From positions 5,874,824-5,938,823 of the forward strand of contig NZ_KQ976354.1 of the NCBI RefSeq assembly GCF_000346485.2: a stretch of 64,000 bases of DNA. Reading direction: 5' to 3'. This stretch comes from Scytonema hofmannii PCC 7110 (GTDB taxonomy: Bacteria > Cyanobacteriota > Cyanobacteriia > Cyanobacteriales > Nostocaceae). Below are positions 34,107 through 43,744 of this stretch, one piece after another (position 1 is the first letter of the stretch; every line of letters starts with the position of its first letter). Under the pieces are notes generated by a model that worked only from the letters and a program-made list of their open reading frames with translations, did no database searches and was not told where the DNA came from. Both the position numbers and the translations under genes were made by a program.

Positions 34107-35276
34107 ATGCGCTTAATCCATACCTCTGATTGGCATTTAGGAAAACGACTCAAAGGTGAAGACCGCACGCCGGAAATTGCGGCTGCACTTGATGAATTGC
34201 TCGAACAAGCCATAGCGCGACAAGTGGATGCTGTTTTAGTAGCAGGTGATATTTATGATGTCCCAAATCCGCCTGCTGAAGCCGAACAAGTCGCCTATAA
34301 TTTTTTCTGCAAGCTGAAAGAGGCGAAAATTCCTGCAGTTGCGATCGCAGGAAATCACGACTCTGCTTTTCGTATTGATGGGATCGCAAAGCTGCTATCA
34401 TTTGTGGGAGTCCAAGCATTAGGTAGACCCCAACCGCCAAATAAAGGCGGTGTGATTCACGTTGATACTCCTGGTGGAAAGTTGTGCGTCGCAGCAATGC
34501 CATTTGCTTCCGAACGTAGATTATTGAAATATGACGATTTGTGGGATAAAGACGATCTAGAACAACGCCAATATTACCGCTTTGCAGTTCAAAAAATCTT
34601 GAGTAAATTAGCAACTGAGTTCCGAGACGATCGCGTTAACGTCATCCTAGCACACATGACAATTGAAGGGTCTTTACGCGCTCACTCGGAAGTCGATTAC
34701 TATACACGAGATACATATCTTATCTCTGGGCAAACTTTACCACCCACAGCCCAGTATATTGCCCTCGGTCACATTCACAAACCCCAAAAAATTTCTCACG
34801 CCGCACCGACTTGTTATGCAGGTTCTTTAGTTCAGATTGATTTTGGCGAAGCAGGGGAAGAAAAAGGATTTTATCTTGTTGAAGTAGAACCAGGACGCCC
34901 TGCAAAACCCGAATTTATCCCTATTTCTTGCCAAAAGCCTTTAAAAATTGTTCGATGTCATGACAACGATTTAGAAGAACATTTAGAAGCCAATCGGACA
35001 CATCCAGGATTTTTAAAGTTGGTAGTTGAACTAACAGCACCTAAAATAGGTTTAGCTGAGATGGTGCGTAAAGTTTGTCCCCAGACATTGATTGTTGAAC
35101 CTCATTATTTAAAAACCGAGCCAGAAAATCCTACTGAGTACCGCGAAGACAATCAATTTGATGCTGTTGAAGAGTTTCGTCGCTACTACTTGCAGCGTCA
35201 CGAAACCACAGTACCGCCATCAGTGTTAGAAGCATTTGAAAAATTATATCAGGAGATGAGTGATGCGAGCGCTTGA
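34107..35276 (+). CDS. sbcD: SbcD (Mre11-type) exonuclease subunit
   Basis: 389 residues from ATG 34107 (MRLIHTSDWHLGKRLKG); an upstream in-frame extension only translates the tandem repeat. The phosphoesterase motifs are complete: SDWHLG, AGDIYDVPNP, IAGNHDS, ILAHMTIEG and ALGHIHKPQ. SbcD with SbcC forms the Mre11-Rad50-like complex that cleaves hairpins and blocked DNA ends. It overlaps sbcC by about 14 bp. Confidence 0.95.
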   Translation: MRLIHTSDWHLGKRLKGEDRTPEIAAALDELLEQAIARQVDAVLVAGDIYDVPNPPAEAEQVAYNFFCKLKEAKIPAVAIAGNHDSAFRIDGIAKLLSFVGVQALGRPQPPNKGGVIHVDTPGGKLCVAAMPFASERRLLKYDDLWDKDDLEQRQYYRFAVQKILSKLATEFRDDRVNVILAHMTIEGSLRAHSEVDYYTRDTYLISGQTLPPTAQYIALGHIHKPQKISHAAPTCYAGSLVQIDFGEAGEEKGFYLVEVEPGRPAKPEFIPISCQKPLKIVRCHDNDLEEHLEANRTHPGFLKLVVELTAPKIGLAEMVRKVCPQTLIVEPHYLKTEPENPTEYREDNQFDAVEEFRRYYLQRHETTVPPSVLEAFEKLYQEMSDASA

Positions 35277-38200
35277 ATTATCCCTTGAAGGTTTTACCAG
35301 TTTTCGCTCTCGGGAAACTCTTGATTTCTCCGAACTCGATTTGTTTGCCATCACAGGACCAACAGGCGCAGGCAAAACTTCTCTTCTTGATGCTATCACT
35401 TTTGCACTGTACGGTCATGTCGCTCGGTTTGGCAAGGATGCTACTGCTAAAGAACTTGTGAGTCTTGGAAGCCAAAATCTCAAAGTCAGTTTTCGCTTCT
35501 CAGTGCGTGGGGTGGAGTATCGAGTCACTCGGACTTGGCGAGATCGTCCTAAAACTCCTGAGAGTAAAGTTTTGTTGGAATGGCTCCAAAATGACACTTG
35601 GGAAAAACTGGAAACAAAGAATGTGACCAAGCGAGTCGAGCAAGTGTTGGCGATGGATTATGAAACTTTTACTCGTGTCATTTTATTACCTCAAGGTAAG
35701 TTTGATGAATTTATTAAAGGAAGTAAAGTTAAACGTCGGGAAATATTGCGTGATTTAGCTGGATTTCAGATTTTTGAAAGAATGCGCCAACAAACTCAAG
35801 GACAAGCTGATGGCTTAAAAAAGGAATACCAAATTCTTGAGCGTCAGTTGGAGGAGTTAGAGTTACCCTCAGCAGAGCTATTTGCGGAAAAACAACAGCA
35901 GTGCAAGACTGTTGAACAGCAAATACCTGGATTTAATCAAGCAGTCTTCAAAGCACAAAAAGCTCTGGATGAAGAGGAAACTCTGTTCAAGCAAATAGAG
36001 CGTTTAAATGATTTGCGATCGCAGTTAGCTCAACTCATTGCTAAATCTGGAAAAATTGAAGAATATAAATTACATCTGCAACAATCCCAAGCTGCTGACC
36101 AAATTAAGGACACTTATGCTTTGGTGAAAGCTGCTAGAGACAGATTTAAAAAAGCACAGGCTGATGTTGTCTCCACACAAAAGAATCTCAGTCAAGCTAT
36201 ACAGGAATTAGAGCAAAAGAAGACAAAACTTAATGAAGTTACAAAATACCAAAAACAGGTAGAACCTCAGTTCAAGGCGAGAGAAGAAGCTTTAACTTCA
36301 GCGCGAAATTATGAAGAACAAAGACAGCAGCATCAAACGGAATTAACACGCAGCCGTCAAACACTCTCCCAACGACAAAATAATCTAGCTTTAGCCAAGC
36401 AAGACTTAAGTGATGCTGAGAAGAAATTGCAAGCAGCTAGCCACCAAGTCGAAGAAGCGGAAAAGGAATTGACTCAATATTCTCTAGGTGGTACTCGTTT
36501 AGAGCAACTTCAGGAGGTTTCACAACGGCTTGGTTCTTATAAGTTATTACAGGAGCAGACTGATAATTTTCGGCAAAAATTAGAGAAAGCAACTTTAGAA
36601 CGACAAAAATCTGAGAAAAAATATCAGGAAATTCTGGCAAAATTAGAAAAAGCAAAATTAGTTTTCCAACAAAAGCAAAAACTTTTACAAGAAGCAGAAG
36701 CAGTCAATCATCTCGCATTACAAAGTAACCATGCTGCTGCTTTACGTCAGGCATTACATGATGGAGATAACTGTCCTGTTTGTAATGGAACATATGTAAC
36801 AGCACAGTTGCTAAGTTTACCAAATATTGAACAAGTTAATACAACAGAATTATTATCTCAGAAAGATGAAGCGGAACAACAATATACAGCAACAGAGAAA
36901 GCTGTTGCTAAAGCCGAAACAAATTTAGAAAACTCCAAGCAAAAAGAAGCTGAAGCCCAACAGGAATTAGCCAATTCTGAAAGTCAATTAACTCAGTTAA
37001 AACAGGAAATTAGCTCTGTACTGGAAACAGATGGTTGGGAAATCAATGCGTTGAACCAAGAGTTCAAAGAACTGCAAGAAAGCGATCGCTTATATCATCA
37101 AACTTTAGCCAAGCAAAAAGATGCAGCAGCACGGGTGCGCGAAACCCAACAAGCATTAGAAGCCACTCGCAAAACTCATACAACAGCTTTAACAGAATGT
37201 AACCAAGCTCAACAAGAAGTCCAACGTTGGGAACAGCAGTTACAAGAAGTGGAAACCAAACTGCATGAAATCACTGGGGGTAAATCCTATGCAGAGTTGC
37301 AAACAGAACTAGAAAAAGACAAACAGAAGCTGGAAAAACAACTGAAACAAATCACTGAGGCTTATCAAACTGCAGAGAAAAAAGTGATTCGGTGTGAAGC
37401 TGAAGACAAAAAAGCTCGCGATGATGCAGATGCAGCACGTCTTCAGGAACAACAGTTGGAATCGACTTGGCAAGTTGCACTTGTTTCTGAAGGATTTACA
37501 GAGGATAGTTTTCTGACAGCGCGGGCTGATTCCAAACAGCAAAGTTTTTGGAAAGGAGAGATTTCAGATTATGATACAGGGAAAGTGGAGATAGAAACAC
37601 GAGTTGAAGAAGCCAAGTCACAGGTAGGTGATCGCACCACGAATTCAGGTACTATCCAATCTTTGCGTGATGCCAAAATTGCAGCTGATGAACGACTCAA
37701 GCAAGCACAAAATCAACTGGCTCAATTCATGGCTTGGATACAAGACGCTCAATCTAAACAGAAACAAGCTGAAAAACGCCAAGAAGAATTGTCTTTAGTG
37801 AGGACACAAGTGGATACTTATACAAATCTTGCTCGCAGCCTCAAAACTGATGAATTTCAAGCTTTTGCTCTAGAACATTTAGAAAGAGATTTGGTAACTC
37901 GTGCAACCCATGTTTTGCAAGAACTCACAGATTCTCGCTATGCGCTGAGAATTCAAGATGGAGATTACTCGGTTGAGGATAATTGGAATGGTGGTGAATT
38001 GAGACGAGTGCAAACTCTTTCAGGTGGTGAAACATTCGCTGCATCTCTTTCTATGGCACTTGCTTTGTCAGAAAAGTTATCCATGGGTGCAGAGTTAGGC
38101 AGTTTATTTTTAGATGAAGGATTTGGTACTTTAGATGCAGATACGCTAGAAACTGTCTACCAAATTTTACAATCTCTACGACAGCAAGACCGATTGATTG

Positions 38201-38298
38201 GGGTCATTACTCATGTTAAGGCATTGGGAGAGCGATTGCCGCAAGTCAAGGTTTATAAGCGTCCAGAGGGATCGAGGATAGAAGTTGAGATCTTTTAA
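35263..38298 (+). CDS. sbcC: SbcC (Rad50-type) ATPase subunit
   Basis: 1011 residues from ATG 35263 (GTG at 35260 is adjacent). Walker A GPTGAGKTSL near 34-43; long coiled coils; zinc-hook NCPVCNG near 504 at the apex; ABC signature LSGGETFAASLSMALALSE near 920 and Walker B SLFLDEGFGTLD near 948. Full length. Forms the ATP-driven tether of the SbcCD nuclease. About 600 bp of its 3' part (37468-38068) is duplicated at 58427-59030, and the stop codon is followed at once by a piece of the GNAT gene. Confidence 0.95.
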   Translation: MRALELSLEGFTSFRSRETLDFSELDLFAITGPTGAGKTSLLDAITFALYGHVARFGKDATAKELVSLGSQNLKVSFRFSVRGVEYRVTRTWRDRPKTPESKVLLEWLQNDTWEKLETKNVTKRVEQVLAMDYETFTRVILLPQGKFDEFIKGSKVKRREILRDLAGFQIFERMRQQTQGQADGLKKEYQILERQLEELELPSAELFAEKQQQCKTVEQQIPGFNQAVFKAQKALDEEETLFKQIERLNDLRSQLAQLIAKSGKIEEYKLHLQQSQAADQIKDTYALVKAARDRFKKAQADVVSTQKNLSQAIQELEQKKTKLNEVTKYQKQVEPQFKAREEALTSARNYEEQRQQHQTELTRSRQTLSQRQNNLALAKQDLSDAEKKLQAASHQVEEAEKELTQYSLGGTRLEQLQEVSQRLGSYKLLQEQTDNFRQKLEKATLERQKSEKKYQEILAKLEKAKLVFQQKQKLLQEAEAVNHLALQSNHAAALRQALHDGDNCPVCNGTYVTAQLLSLPNIEQVNTTELLSQKDEAEQQYTATEKAVAKAETNLENSKQKEAEAQQELANSESQLTQLKQEISSVLETDGWEINALNQEFKELQESDRLYHQTLAKQKDAAARVRETQQALEATRKTHTTALTECNQAQQEVQRWEQQLQEVETKLHEITGGKSYAELQTELEKDKQKLEKQLKQITEAYQTAEKKVIRCEAEDKKARDDADAARLQEQQLESTWQVALVSEGFTEDSFLTARADSKQQSFWKGEISDYDTGKVEIETRVEEAKSQVGDRTTNSGTIQSLRDAKIAADERLKQAQNQLAQFMAWIQDAQSKQKQAEKRQEELSLVRTQVDTYTNLARSLKTDEFQAFALEHLERDLVTRATHVLQELTDSRYALRIQDGDYSVEDNWNGGELRRVQTLSGGETFAASLSMALALSEKLSMGAELGSLFLDEGFGTLDADTLETVYQILQSLRQQDRLIGVITHVKALGERLPQVKVYKRPEGSRIEVEIF

Positions 38299-38355
38299 TG
38301 TTGCATAACCAGTTACTCTTCAGTTTGTTAGCCAAGAGTGGAAGGAGAACGGCTA
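38299..38355 (+). repeat. Duplicated 3' end of the GNAT gene
   Basis: 57 bp match 29015-29072 with a single 1-bp deletion. It begins at the base after the sbcC TAA, indicating an exact junction. Confidence 0.9.
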
Positions 38356-38448
38356 TGTTTGTGTAAATTAAGCAATCGCTATCCTGGTTGGACTGGTGTA
38401 AGCCATAATCAAGAAAGAATTAGGAACCAGGAACACTAGAGGCGAACC

Positions 38449-38700
38449 ATGCATATTTTATCCCTTCATTATCCCGATGACTTACTCATTACCTCCGGCA
38501 AATCACCCCAAGCATTAGAAGCAGAACTCACATTTTTGCTCGCCGTCAAACTATTTGAGCTACGCCGACTATCGCTTGGTAAAGCCGCCGCCTTTTGCAG
38601 TATGAACAAACCTCAGTTTATGTACGAACTAGGGCGTTTGCATATCCCAGTTATCAACCTAGATGATGATCAAATCGCCGAGGAATTGCGCGATGATTAA
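38449..38700 (+). CDS. UPF0175 family antitoxin
   Basis: 83 residues. LEAELTFLLAVKLFELRRLS, then LGKAAAFCSMNKPQFMYELG is the helix-turn-helix of UPF0175 proteins, which pair with DUF3368 PIN-like toxins. The stop overlaps the next gene by 8 bp. Confidence 0.88.
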   Translation: MHILSLHYPDDLLITSGKSPQALEAELTFLLAVKLFELRRLSLGKAAAFCSMNKPQFMYELGRLHIPVINLDDDQIAEELRDD

Positions 38701-39187
38701 CTCTGTCATTGTTGCCGATAGTAGCCCCCTTATCTCCTTATCAATTATCGGGCAACTGGAGCTTCTACCCCAACTGTATGAGCGAATATTACTTCCCCCA
38801 GCTGTGTGGGATGAAGTAACAGTGCAAGGTGTGGGTTTAGCTGGCGCACAAGCCGTCAGTCAATTAACTTGGTTGGAAATTCAAACCCCTGAAGCCCTGG
38901 TATTAGAACCATTATCAATCCTAGTCGATCGTGGAGAAGCTGAAGCTATTGCCTTGGCTCAGTCCACTCCAAATAGTACGGTACTTTTGGATGATGCTCA
39001 AGCACGACGGGTTGCAGAACGCTTAGGAATTCGCCGGATAGGTACTCTTGGCATTTTGCGTAAGGCGAAAAAAGCGGGTTTGATTGTTGAGATTAAAGCA
39101 TACGTTGAGCAGCTACGCACAAATGGAATTTATATCCGATCTAGCATCATTGATGCAGTGCTACGGGATGTCGGAGAAATAGACTAA
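38693..39187 (+). CDS. DUF3368 PIN-like toxin
   Basis: 164 residues from ATG 38693. VIVADSSPLISLSIIGQLEL (first Asp), ILVDRGEAEAIALAQ and TVLLDDAQARRVAERLG, then GTLGILRKAKKAGLI match DUF3368, a predicted PIN-fold nuclease. Intact and coupled to the UPF0175 antitoxin. Confidence 0.9.
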   Translation: MINSVIVADSSPLISLSIIGQLELLPQLYERILLPPAVWDEVTVQGVGLAGAQAVSQLTWLEIQTPEALVLEPLSILVDRGEAEAIALAQSTPNSTVLLDDAQARRVAERLGIRRIGTLGILRKAKKAGLIVEIKAYVEQLRTNGIYIRSSIIDAVLRDVGEID

Positions 39188-39398
39188 TTGCGGGTTCAGA
39201 TAATTTAAGGGTAAAGAGAGGCGTGCTGTTTTTACGAAGATGCACTCGCTCTGGTACAAAGCATCGCTGGTTACACAGAAGTGCAGAGCAACTTATACGC
39301 TTGAATGAGATCGCCTTCCCTTCACTTTTGTCAGCCAACTAGTTACTTTGGGATGTCACATGGGAATACTAATGATAAACAAGGTTACGTATATTCTT

Positions 39399-40562
39399 AT
39401 GAATGACAGCTTAAACACTTACACCGTTATTATGCTTGGGCCACGGGGTTCTGGTAAAACCGTCTATCTGGCTAGTATGTATAAAAAGCTATCTACACAA
39501 GGAAAACAGGGTTTTTTCTTGGAAGTTGATAGCGCGGAAAAACGTAAGCGTCTCTATAACACATACACCCAAATCGCCATTGATGAAAAATGGCCAAAAG
39601 GAACAACTTACGATGAGGTGTCAGAATGGACTTTCACCTGTCGTGTTCAGACAGAAAATTTACCGATTTATTCAGCTTGTCGATTTAAATATCTTGATTA
39701 TGCGGGTGGCAGACTTACAGACGAGATGGAAGATGAGGATACTTCTTTTGAGAGTCAACTGCAAAATGCTGATGCTTTACTAGGACTGTTGGATGGTCAA
39801 AGACTAAGGGCATTAATGCGTAATGAAAAGCTAGGGTTATTTTGGGTAGTCAATGAATTACCTAATATGTTGAACATAATGCAGGGCAGTCAAAAACCCA
39901 TTCATTTTGTCATTAGCAAATGGGACACTCTCATCAATGAATATAGCCTAGAGCAACTACGAGAGCGTTTACTAGAGATTGACGAATTTAGAAACTTAAT
40001 TCAAGCACGTAATGAAGCCCGTTTACCAGTTCGACTTATCCCAATTAGTTCAGTAGGAATGAACTTTGCAGAACTTCTGCCAGATGGAAGTATGGCTAAA
40101 ACAGGCAGTTTACCTAATCCATTTTTGGTAGAAATGCCTCTAGCTTGTATTTTACCTGACATGATTAAAATTACCTTAGAGGAATTGATAAAGAAAAAGG
40201 AAGAAGGACTAAGCAAAAGAATTGAAGTTAAACCAAATTTGAGTTTTTGGGAGAGGTTAGGACAGATTGCTGGGGGCGTAGGGAAAATTGGTATTGGCAT
40301 AGTCAAACAATTTTTACCGAAAAAATACAGTTTTGCTGAAGATATTTTAGAGGACTTAATTGATTTTCTTGATGATCTGGAGAAACCAGCCAAACAAAAA
40401 CAAGAAGCAGCACTAAGAAGAGCCGAGGAACTCCGTCGTAAACAAGCCGAATCTTTGAAAAAAGTTACTAATGAAGAAACAGCACTTAAGCACGTTGTGA
40501 ATTGTTTTATTTCGCTTACGGATGAACTTGAATCTAAATTTCCTGCATCTAATCTAAAATAA
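39399..40562 (+). CDS. P-loop GTPase of a conflict-type system
   Basis: 387 residues from ATG 39399; the frame is open from 39348 with other possible starts at 39360 and 39372. TVIMLGPRGSGKTVYLASMY is Walker A, LDYAGGRLTDEM a switch II-like D-x-x-G region, and FVISKWDTL an NKxD-like specificity motif, with ISSVG following. The C-terminal part has an amphipathic or hydrophobic segment (GQIAGGVGKIGIGIVKQFL) and a coiled coil. It is soluble or membrane-peripheral. The WD40 protein follows by 23 bp on the same strand. Related GTPases occur in multi-gene bacterial conflict systems; the exact class is not established here. Confidence 0.72.
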   Translation: MNDSLNTYTVIMLGPRGSGKTVYLASMYKKLSTQGKQGFFLEVDSAEKRKRLYNTYTQIAIDEKWPKGTTYDEVSEWTFTCRVQTENLPIYSACRFKYLDYAGGRLTDEMEDEDTSFESQLQNADALLGLLDGQRLRALMRNEKLGLFWVVNELPNMLNIMQGSQKPIHFVISKWDTLINEYSLEQLRERLLEIDEFRNLIQARNEARLPVRLIPISSVGMNFAELLPDGSMAKTGSLPNPFLVEMPLACILPDMIKITLEELIKKKEEGLSKRIEVKPNLSFWERLGQIAGGVGKIGIGIVKQFLPKKYSFAEDILEDLIDFLDDLEKPAKQKQEAALRRAEELRRKQAESLKKVTNEETALKHVVNCFISLTDELESKFPASNLK

Positions 40563-40585
40563 CTCTAGACAACCAAAGATTTTTT

Positions 40586-42094
40586 ATGACAGATATTCAA
40601 GCTTGGGCTTTTCTAGTTGGGTGTAATCAATACCTTGACTATAGAACCATAGTTGCTCCCAGTTTTATGTGTGAATCAAAAACGACAAGCCTACTAGCTA
40701 AAGCAGCAGGTGGAGGCTTAACCGAAGTTGGAACGGCGTACTACCGTGAAATTCATAATTCTAAAGTGGATGAGATCACTTTGGTTTTCCGTATCATTGA
40801 AGCAACATCGGAAGATACAGGAATTGAAGGACAGGGAGTGTTGAAAGATTTATTTGGGAGAGAAATTGATTTAATAGAAGGTATTGTTTTTCAAGGATTA
40901 CAACCAGATATTATAGTCACACAGGAAAATCTTGAAAAAATTCATCAAAAGATAATAGTTCATTATCGGGATTTTTGGAATACTACAACTTCTCAACCTG
41001 CTATCGCTTCAGAAACTCTGGCTTGGATAGAAGATAATCACTCAAATAACTGCTTGCAATATATTAAGCTCAAAAATTATTATCTAGATTTTAGACAACA
41101 GAAGGTAATTGAAAAATCATCTAAATTTCAGCAGAGCCAATCATGGAAGAGTTTGGGGACGAAAGAATATGATGGAGAAATTACTTCTGTAGTGTACGTA
41201 CCTAACCAAGAAAGTATCATATATCGTTATGAAAGAACAGTGATGATTGCTAACTGGAAAAAAAAGCAATCTAAAAAATTGTTTGTACAGAGAAAAGTGT
41301 TTGGTGATTGTCCTACTCCTGTAAATATCAGTCAGAATGGTGAATTTGTGGCTACTGCAATTATTGAAAAGCAAGATAGAAACATTGTAAAACTTTGGAA
41401 TATCAATAATATTTGGAAATCTAATGACGATAAAATAAGTCCTATTGTGGAGTTTGAAAGTTCTTCATTTGGAATATTTGGAAGTACGGTTTTGGGTAGA
41501 ATTCATACAGTAACTTTTTCTCCTGATAACACTATTTTAGTGATTGCTGGTGCAAATCAAACAATTGTTGTGTTAGATGTCAGCAGTGGAGGTGAATTAG
41601 AAAGGCTATATGGACATTCAAGTACAATTAGAACTATAGCAATTAGTCCAGATGGAAAATTAATGGCTAGTGGCGATGAGCTTGGAGATATTAAGATTTG
41701 GAATTGGCAAACGAGACAAGAAATTGACCATATTAATATTCGTTTACCAGTTAGAACTATAGCAATTAGTCCTGACAGCAAAACTTTGGTGAGTGGTGGA
41801 GATGATTGTAGTGTAAAGCTTTGGGATTCTTATACAAGAAAAGAAATTACTACTCTTGCACAACATATAGAACCGATAAACACAGTGGTTTTTAGTCCTG
41901 ATGGTCAAATGCTTGCTATTGGGAGTGATGACTGTACTATAAAACTTTGGGATGTTCAAAGACAAACAAAAATCGCTGAACTAGAAGGACATACTAAAGG
42001 AGTAACATCAGTATCCTTTAGCTCTGATGGTCGAACTTTAGTAAGTGGAAGCAAGGATAAAACAATTAGAGCGTGGGAACGTTTACCAGATTGA
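40586..42094 (+). CDS. WD40 repeat protein with a novel N-terminal domain, partner of the GTPase
   Basis: 502 residues. Residues 1-190 (AWAFLVGCNQYLDYRTIVAP...AGGGLTEVGTAYYREIHNS) form a domain I do not recognise. From about 300 there are WD40 repeats, about five complete (TVTFSPDNTILVIAG; TIAISPDGKLMASGDELGDI; VVFSPDGQMLAIGSDDCTIK; VSFSSDGRTLVSGSKDKTIR). WD40 parts commonly act as the sensor in STAND/GTPase conflict systems. Likely co-transcribed with the GTPase. Confidence 0.75.
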   Translation: MTDIQAWAFLVGCNQYLDYRTIVAPSFMCESKTTSLLAKAAGGGLTEVGTAYYREIHNSKVDEITLVFRIIEATSEDTGIEGQGVLKDLFGREIDLIEGIVFQGLQPDIIVTQENLEKIHQKIIVHYRDFWNTTTSQPAIASETLAWIEDNHSNNCLQYIKLKNYYLDFRQQKVIEKSSKFQQSQSWKSLGTKEYDGEITSVVYVPNQESIIYRYERTVMIANWKKKQSKKLFVQRKVFGDCPTPVNISQNGEFVATAIIEKQDRNIVKLWNINNIWKSNDDKISPIVEFESSSFGIFGSTVLGRIHTVTFSPDNTILVIAGANQTIVVLDVSSGGELERLYGHSSTIRTIAISPDGKLMASGDELGDIKIWNWQTRQEIDHINIRLPVRTIAISPDSKTLVSGGDDCSVKLWDSYTRKEITTLAQHIEPINTVVFSPDGQMLAIGSDDCTIKLWDVQRQTKIAELEGHTKGVTSVSFSSDGRTLVSGSKDKTIRAWERLPD

Positions 42095-42395
42095 ATAATA
42101 AAATTTCTCACTAATAATTACGTAATGTGTTAAAAAGTACCTATATGGGGCGTGCTGATACTCATCGAGGTAAACCTTTCCGATTTATCCTGAATCATTC
42201 AATGGTGACTGCAACTCTGCAATGGGTTGATCGGGGTGAGTTTACAAAGAACAAATTGTCAGACCTTTTGGATTATTGCCGGTTCCTTTAGTAGAGGTCT
42301 TCTATGTTGACCACCTTTACCAAGCAGTTGTTTAAAGAATGTATATCCAATTTGAGAAAATGATTGGTATGATTAAAAATAAAAGTATTGTGTAG
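42095..42395. other. Gap with a 48-codon unassigned frame
   Basis: ATG 42145 to TAG 42291 reads GRADTHRGKPFRFILNHSMV and onward; no family or ribosome site is evident. The last part (42330-42395) is the repeat shared with 59049-59116 upstream of hicB. Confidence 0.35.
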
Positions 42396-42560
42396 ATGTT
42401 CCTAGCTATGGAAACTAAGAAATACGTTTACTGGCAAGATGAAGAAATGTGGATCGGGTATTTGGAAGAATATCCGGATTACTGGACTCAAGCAGAAACT
42501 GAAGAGGAATTGAAAGAAAACTTAGTGGATATTTACAAAGAGTTGACAAATAGAATCTGA
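42396..42560 (+). pseudogene. HicB-like antitoxin, C-terminally truncated copy
   Basis: 54 residues nearly identical to the first 51 of the gene at 59117 (YVYWQDEEMWIGYLEEYPDY, then WTQAETEEELKENLVDIYKE) before diverging at LTNRI. Homology with the 59-kb copy also covers about 70 bp upstream. No HicA follows. Confidence 0.75.
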
Positions 42561-42645
42561 ATATGCGCTGAAAAGCATAAGTTACAATATGATAAGATAA
42601 ACTGAACATTTGTAAACATTGCTTGATATAGCGTAGAAGGGATTT

Positions 42646-43068
42646 ATGAACGAACAAGAATGTGCAGTCGCCTATCAGGAACTTGTAGAAATCCTTAATC
42701 AGTTTCAGTTGGGGTGGTTAGTTGAAAAGGTAGCTGATGTTATTAAAAGAGGAAAACAAGTTATCGTGCAAGACAATGGTCAAAAGGCTTCTCACCTAGA
42801 AGTTGAACCATTAACAAACCGGGAACAATTATTTCTCTTAATAGATGCGATAGAACGGGCGTTAGTTGAAACGGCAGCGATGGAGGTGGAAATTTCTGAT
42901 TTTTTGAGAGAACAAAATCTGGAGTCAAAAATTATTACTTCAGATGGTAAGCAAGAAACAGTACATGATTATCGAAGGTCGGTTGTTTATCCTCGGAAAG
43001 AAAATGCTGATGCGTTAAAAGAACTGCTTGAAGAATTGCGTCAGGATGCTTTAGCCCATGTCGATTAA
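42646..43068 (+). CDS. Hypothetical protein coupled to a PD-(D/E)xK nuclease
   Basis: 140 residues, mainly helical and acidic (LVEILNQFQLGWLVEKVADV; LLIDAIERALVETAAMEVEI; LKELLEELRQDALAHVD). No recognised domain. ATG 42646 follows AGAAGGG. It overlaps the nuclease gene by 11 bp, so it may be a cognate inhibitor, antitoxin or specificity subunit; that is inference from coupling. Confidence 0.7.
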   Translation: MNEQECAVAYQELVEILNQFQLGWLVEKVADVIKRGKQVIVQDNGQKASHLEVEPLTNREQLFLLIDAIERALVETAAMEVEISDFLREQNLESKIITSDGKQETVHDYRRSVVYPRKENADALKELLEELRQDALAHVD

Positions 43069-43735
43069 TTCTCGGTTAAAGCAAGCAATTAGCAGTTTGA
43101 TCGCTGGATCTATAGACCCTGGTTACGCATCTGATAGTAAAACCTCAGAACTATATGAAAGATATATTTTTGAAATTATCCTCGGTGCTGCTAAAAATGA
43201 GGGGGCGTCAATTTTTTACTTAGATACTTTTGGAAATCAGCCTCAGTCTTTACTGTTTCGTGAAAGTCCGGGTCAAATTTATGCAACAGATAAACCTTAT
43301 ACCTACTCGATAATTGAATTTCCAGGTAAACCTTTATTAGAAGTTCATGTGGGAGTAAGAGTTCAAGGAGTTTCCCAGGTATCTCATGAATGCGATGTCT
43401 GTGTTTTGTATCAAGAAGAGGCGAATCGTTGTCGAGTAGAAAGACAAGAACCAGATTGTTCAAGAATTGTTATTGCGGTTGAATGTAAACATTACGAATC
43501 AGAACTGAATCTCGATTTAGCTCGTTCTTTTATTGGTTTAACTTCCGAGTTACAAGTAGAAGGAGATTGTTATTTTGTTTCCAATACGAACAGTACGTCT
43601 GTTGCTAAATTACTGGCAATTCGCCGTCTAAAGTGGGAACAAAATATGACTCCAGGTTCAAGGAATAACGTCAATCGGCTAAGGTACGCTTTTCAAAGTA
43701 ACTTTAAGGATTTTAAGGCAAGATACGGAATCTAA
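43058..43735 (+). CDS. Predicted PD-(D/E)xK endonuclease
   Basis: 225 residues. SHECDVCVLY (Asp113) and RIVIAVECKHY (Glu142-x-Lys144), with an N-terminal helix Glu (ELYERYIFEII), fit the restriction-endonuclease-like core alpha-beta-beta-beta-alpha-beta. The C-terminal half (YFVSNTNSTSVAKLLAIRRL) would complete the fold. No methylase is nearby. Together with the upstream 140-residue protein it forms a compact two-gene module whose target is unknown. Confidence 0.72.
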   Translation: MSINSRLKQAISSLIAGSIDPGYASDSKTSELYERYIFEIILGAAKNEGASIFYLDTFGNQPQSLLFRESPGQIYATDKPYTYSIIEFPGKPLLEVHVGVRVQGVSQVSHECDVCVLYQEEANRCRVERQEPDCSRIVIAVECKHYESELNLDLARSFIGLTSELQVEGDCYFVSNTNSTSVAKLLAIRRLKWEQNMTPGSRNNVNRLRYAFQSNFKDFKARYGI

Positions 43736-43744
43736 CACCAAGAC

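Noticed and set aside
42095-42395. Possible transposase remnant.
   Set aside because: No catalytic motif, inverted ends or similarity I recognise; left as unassigned.
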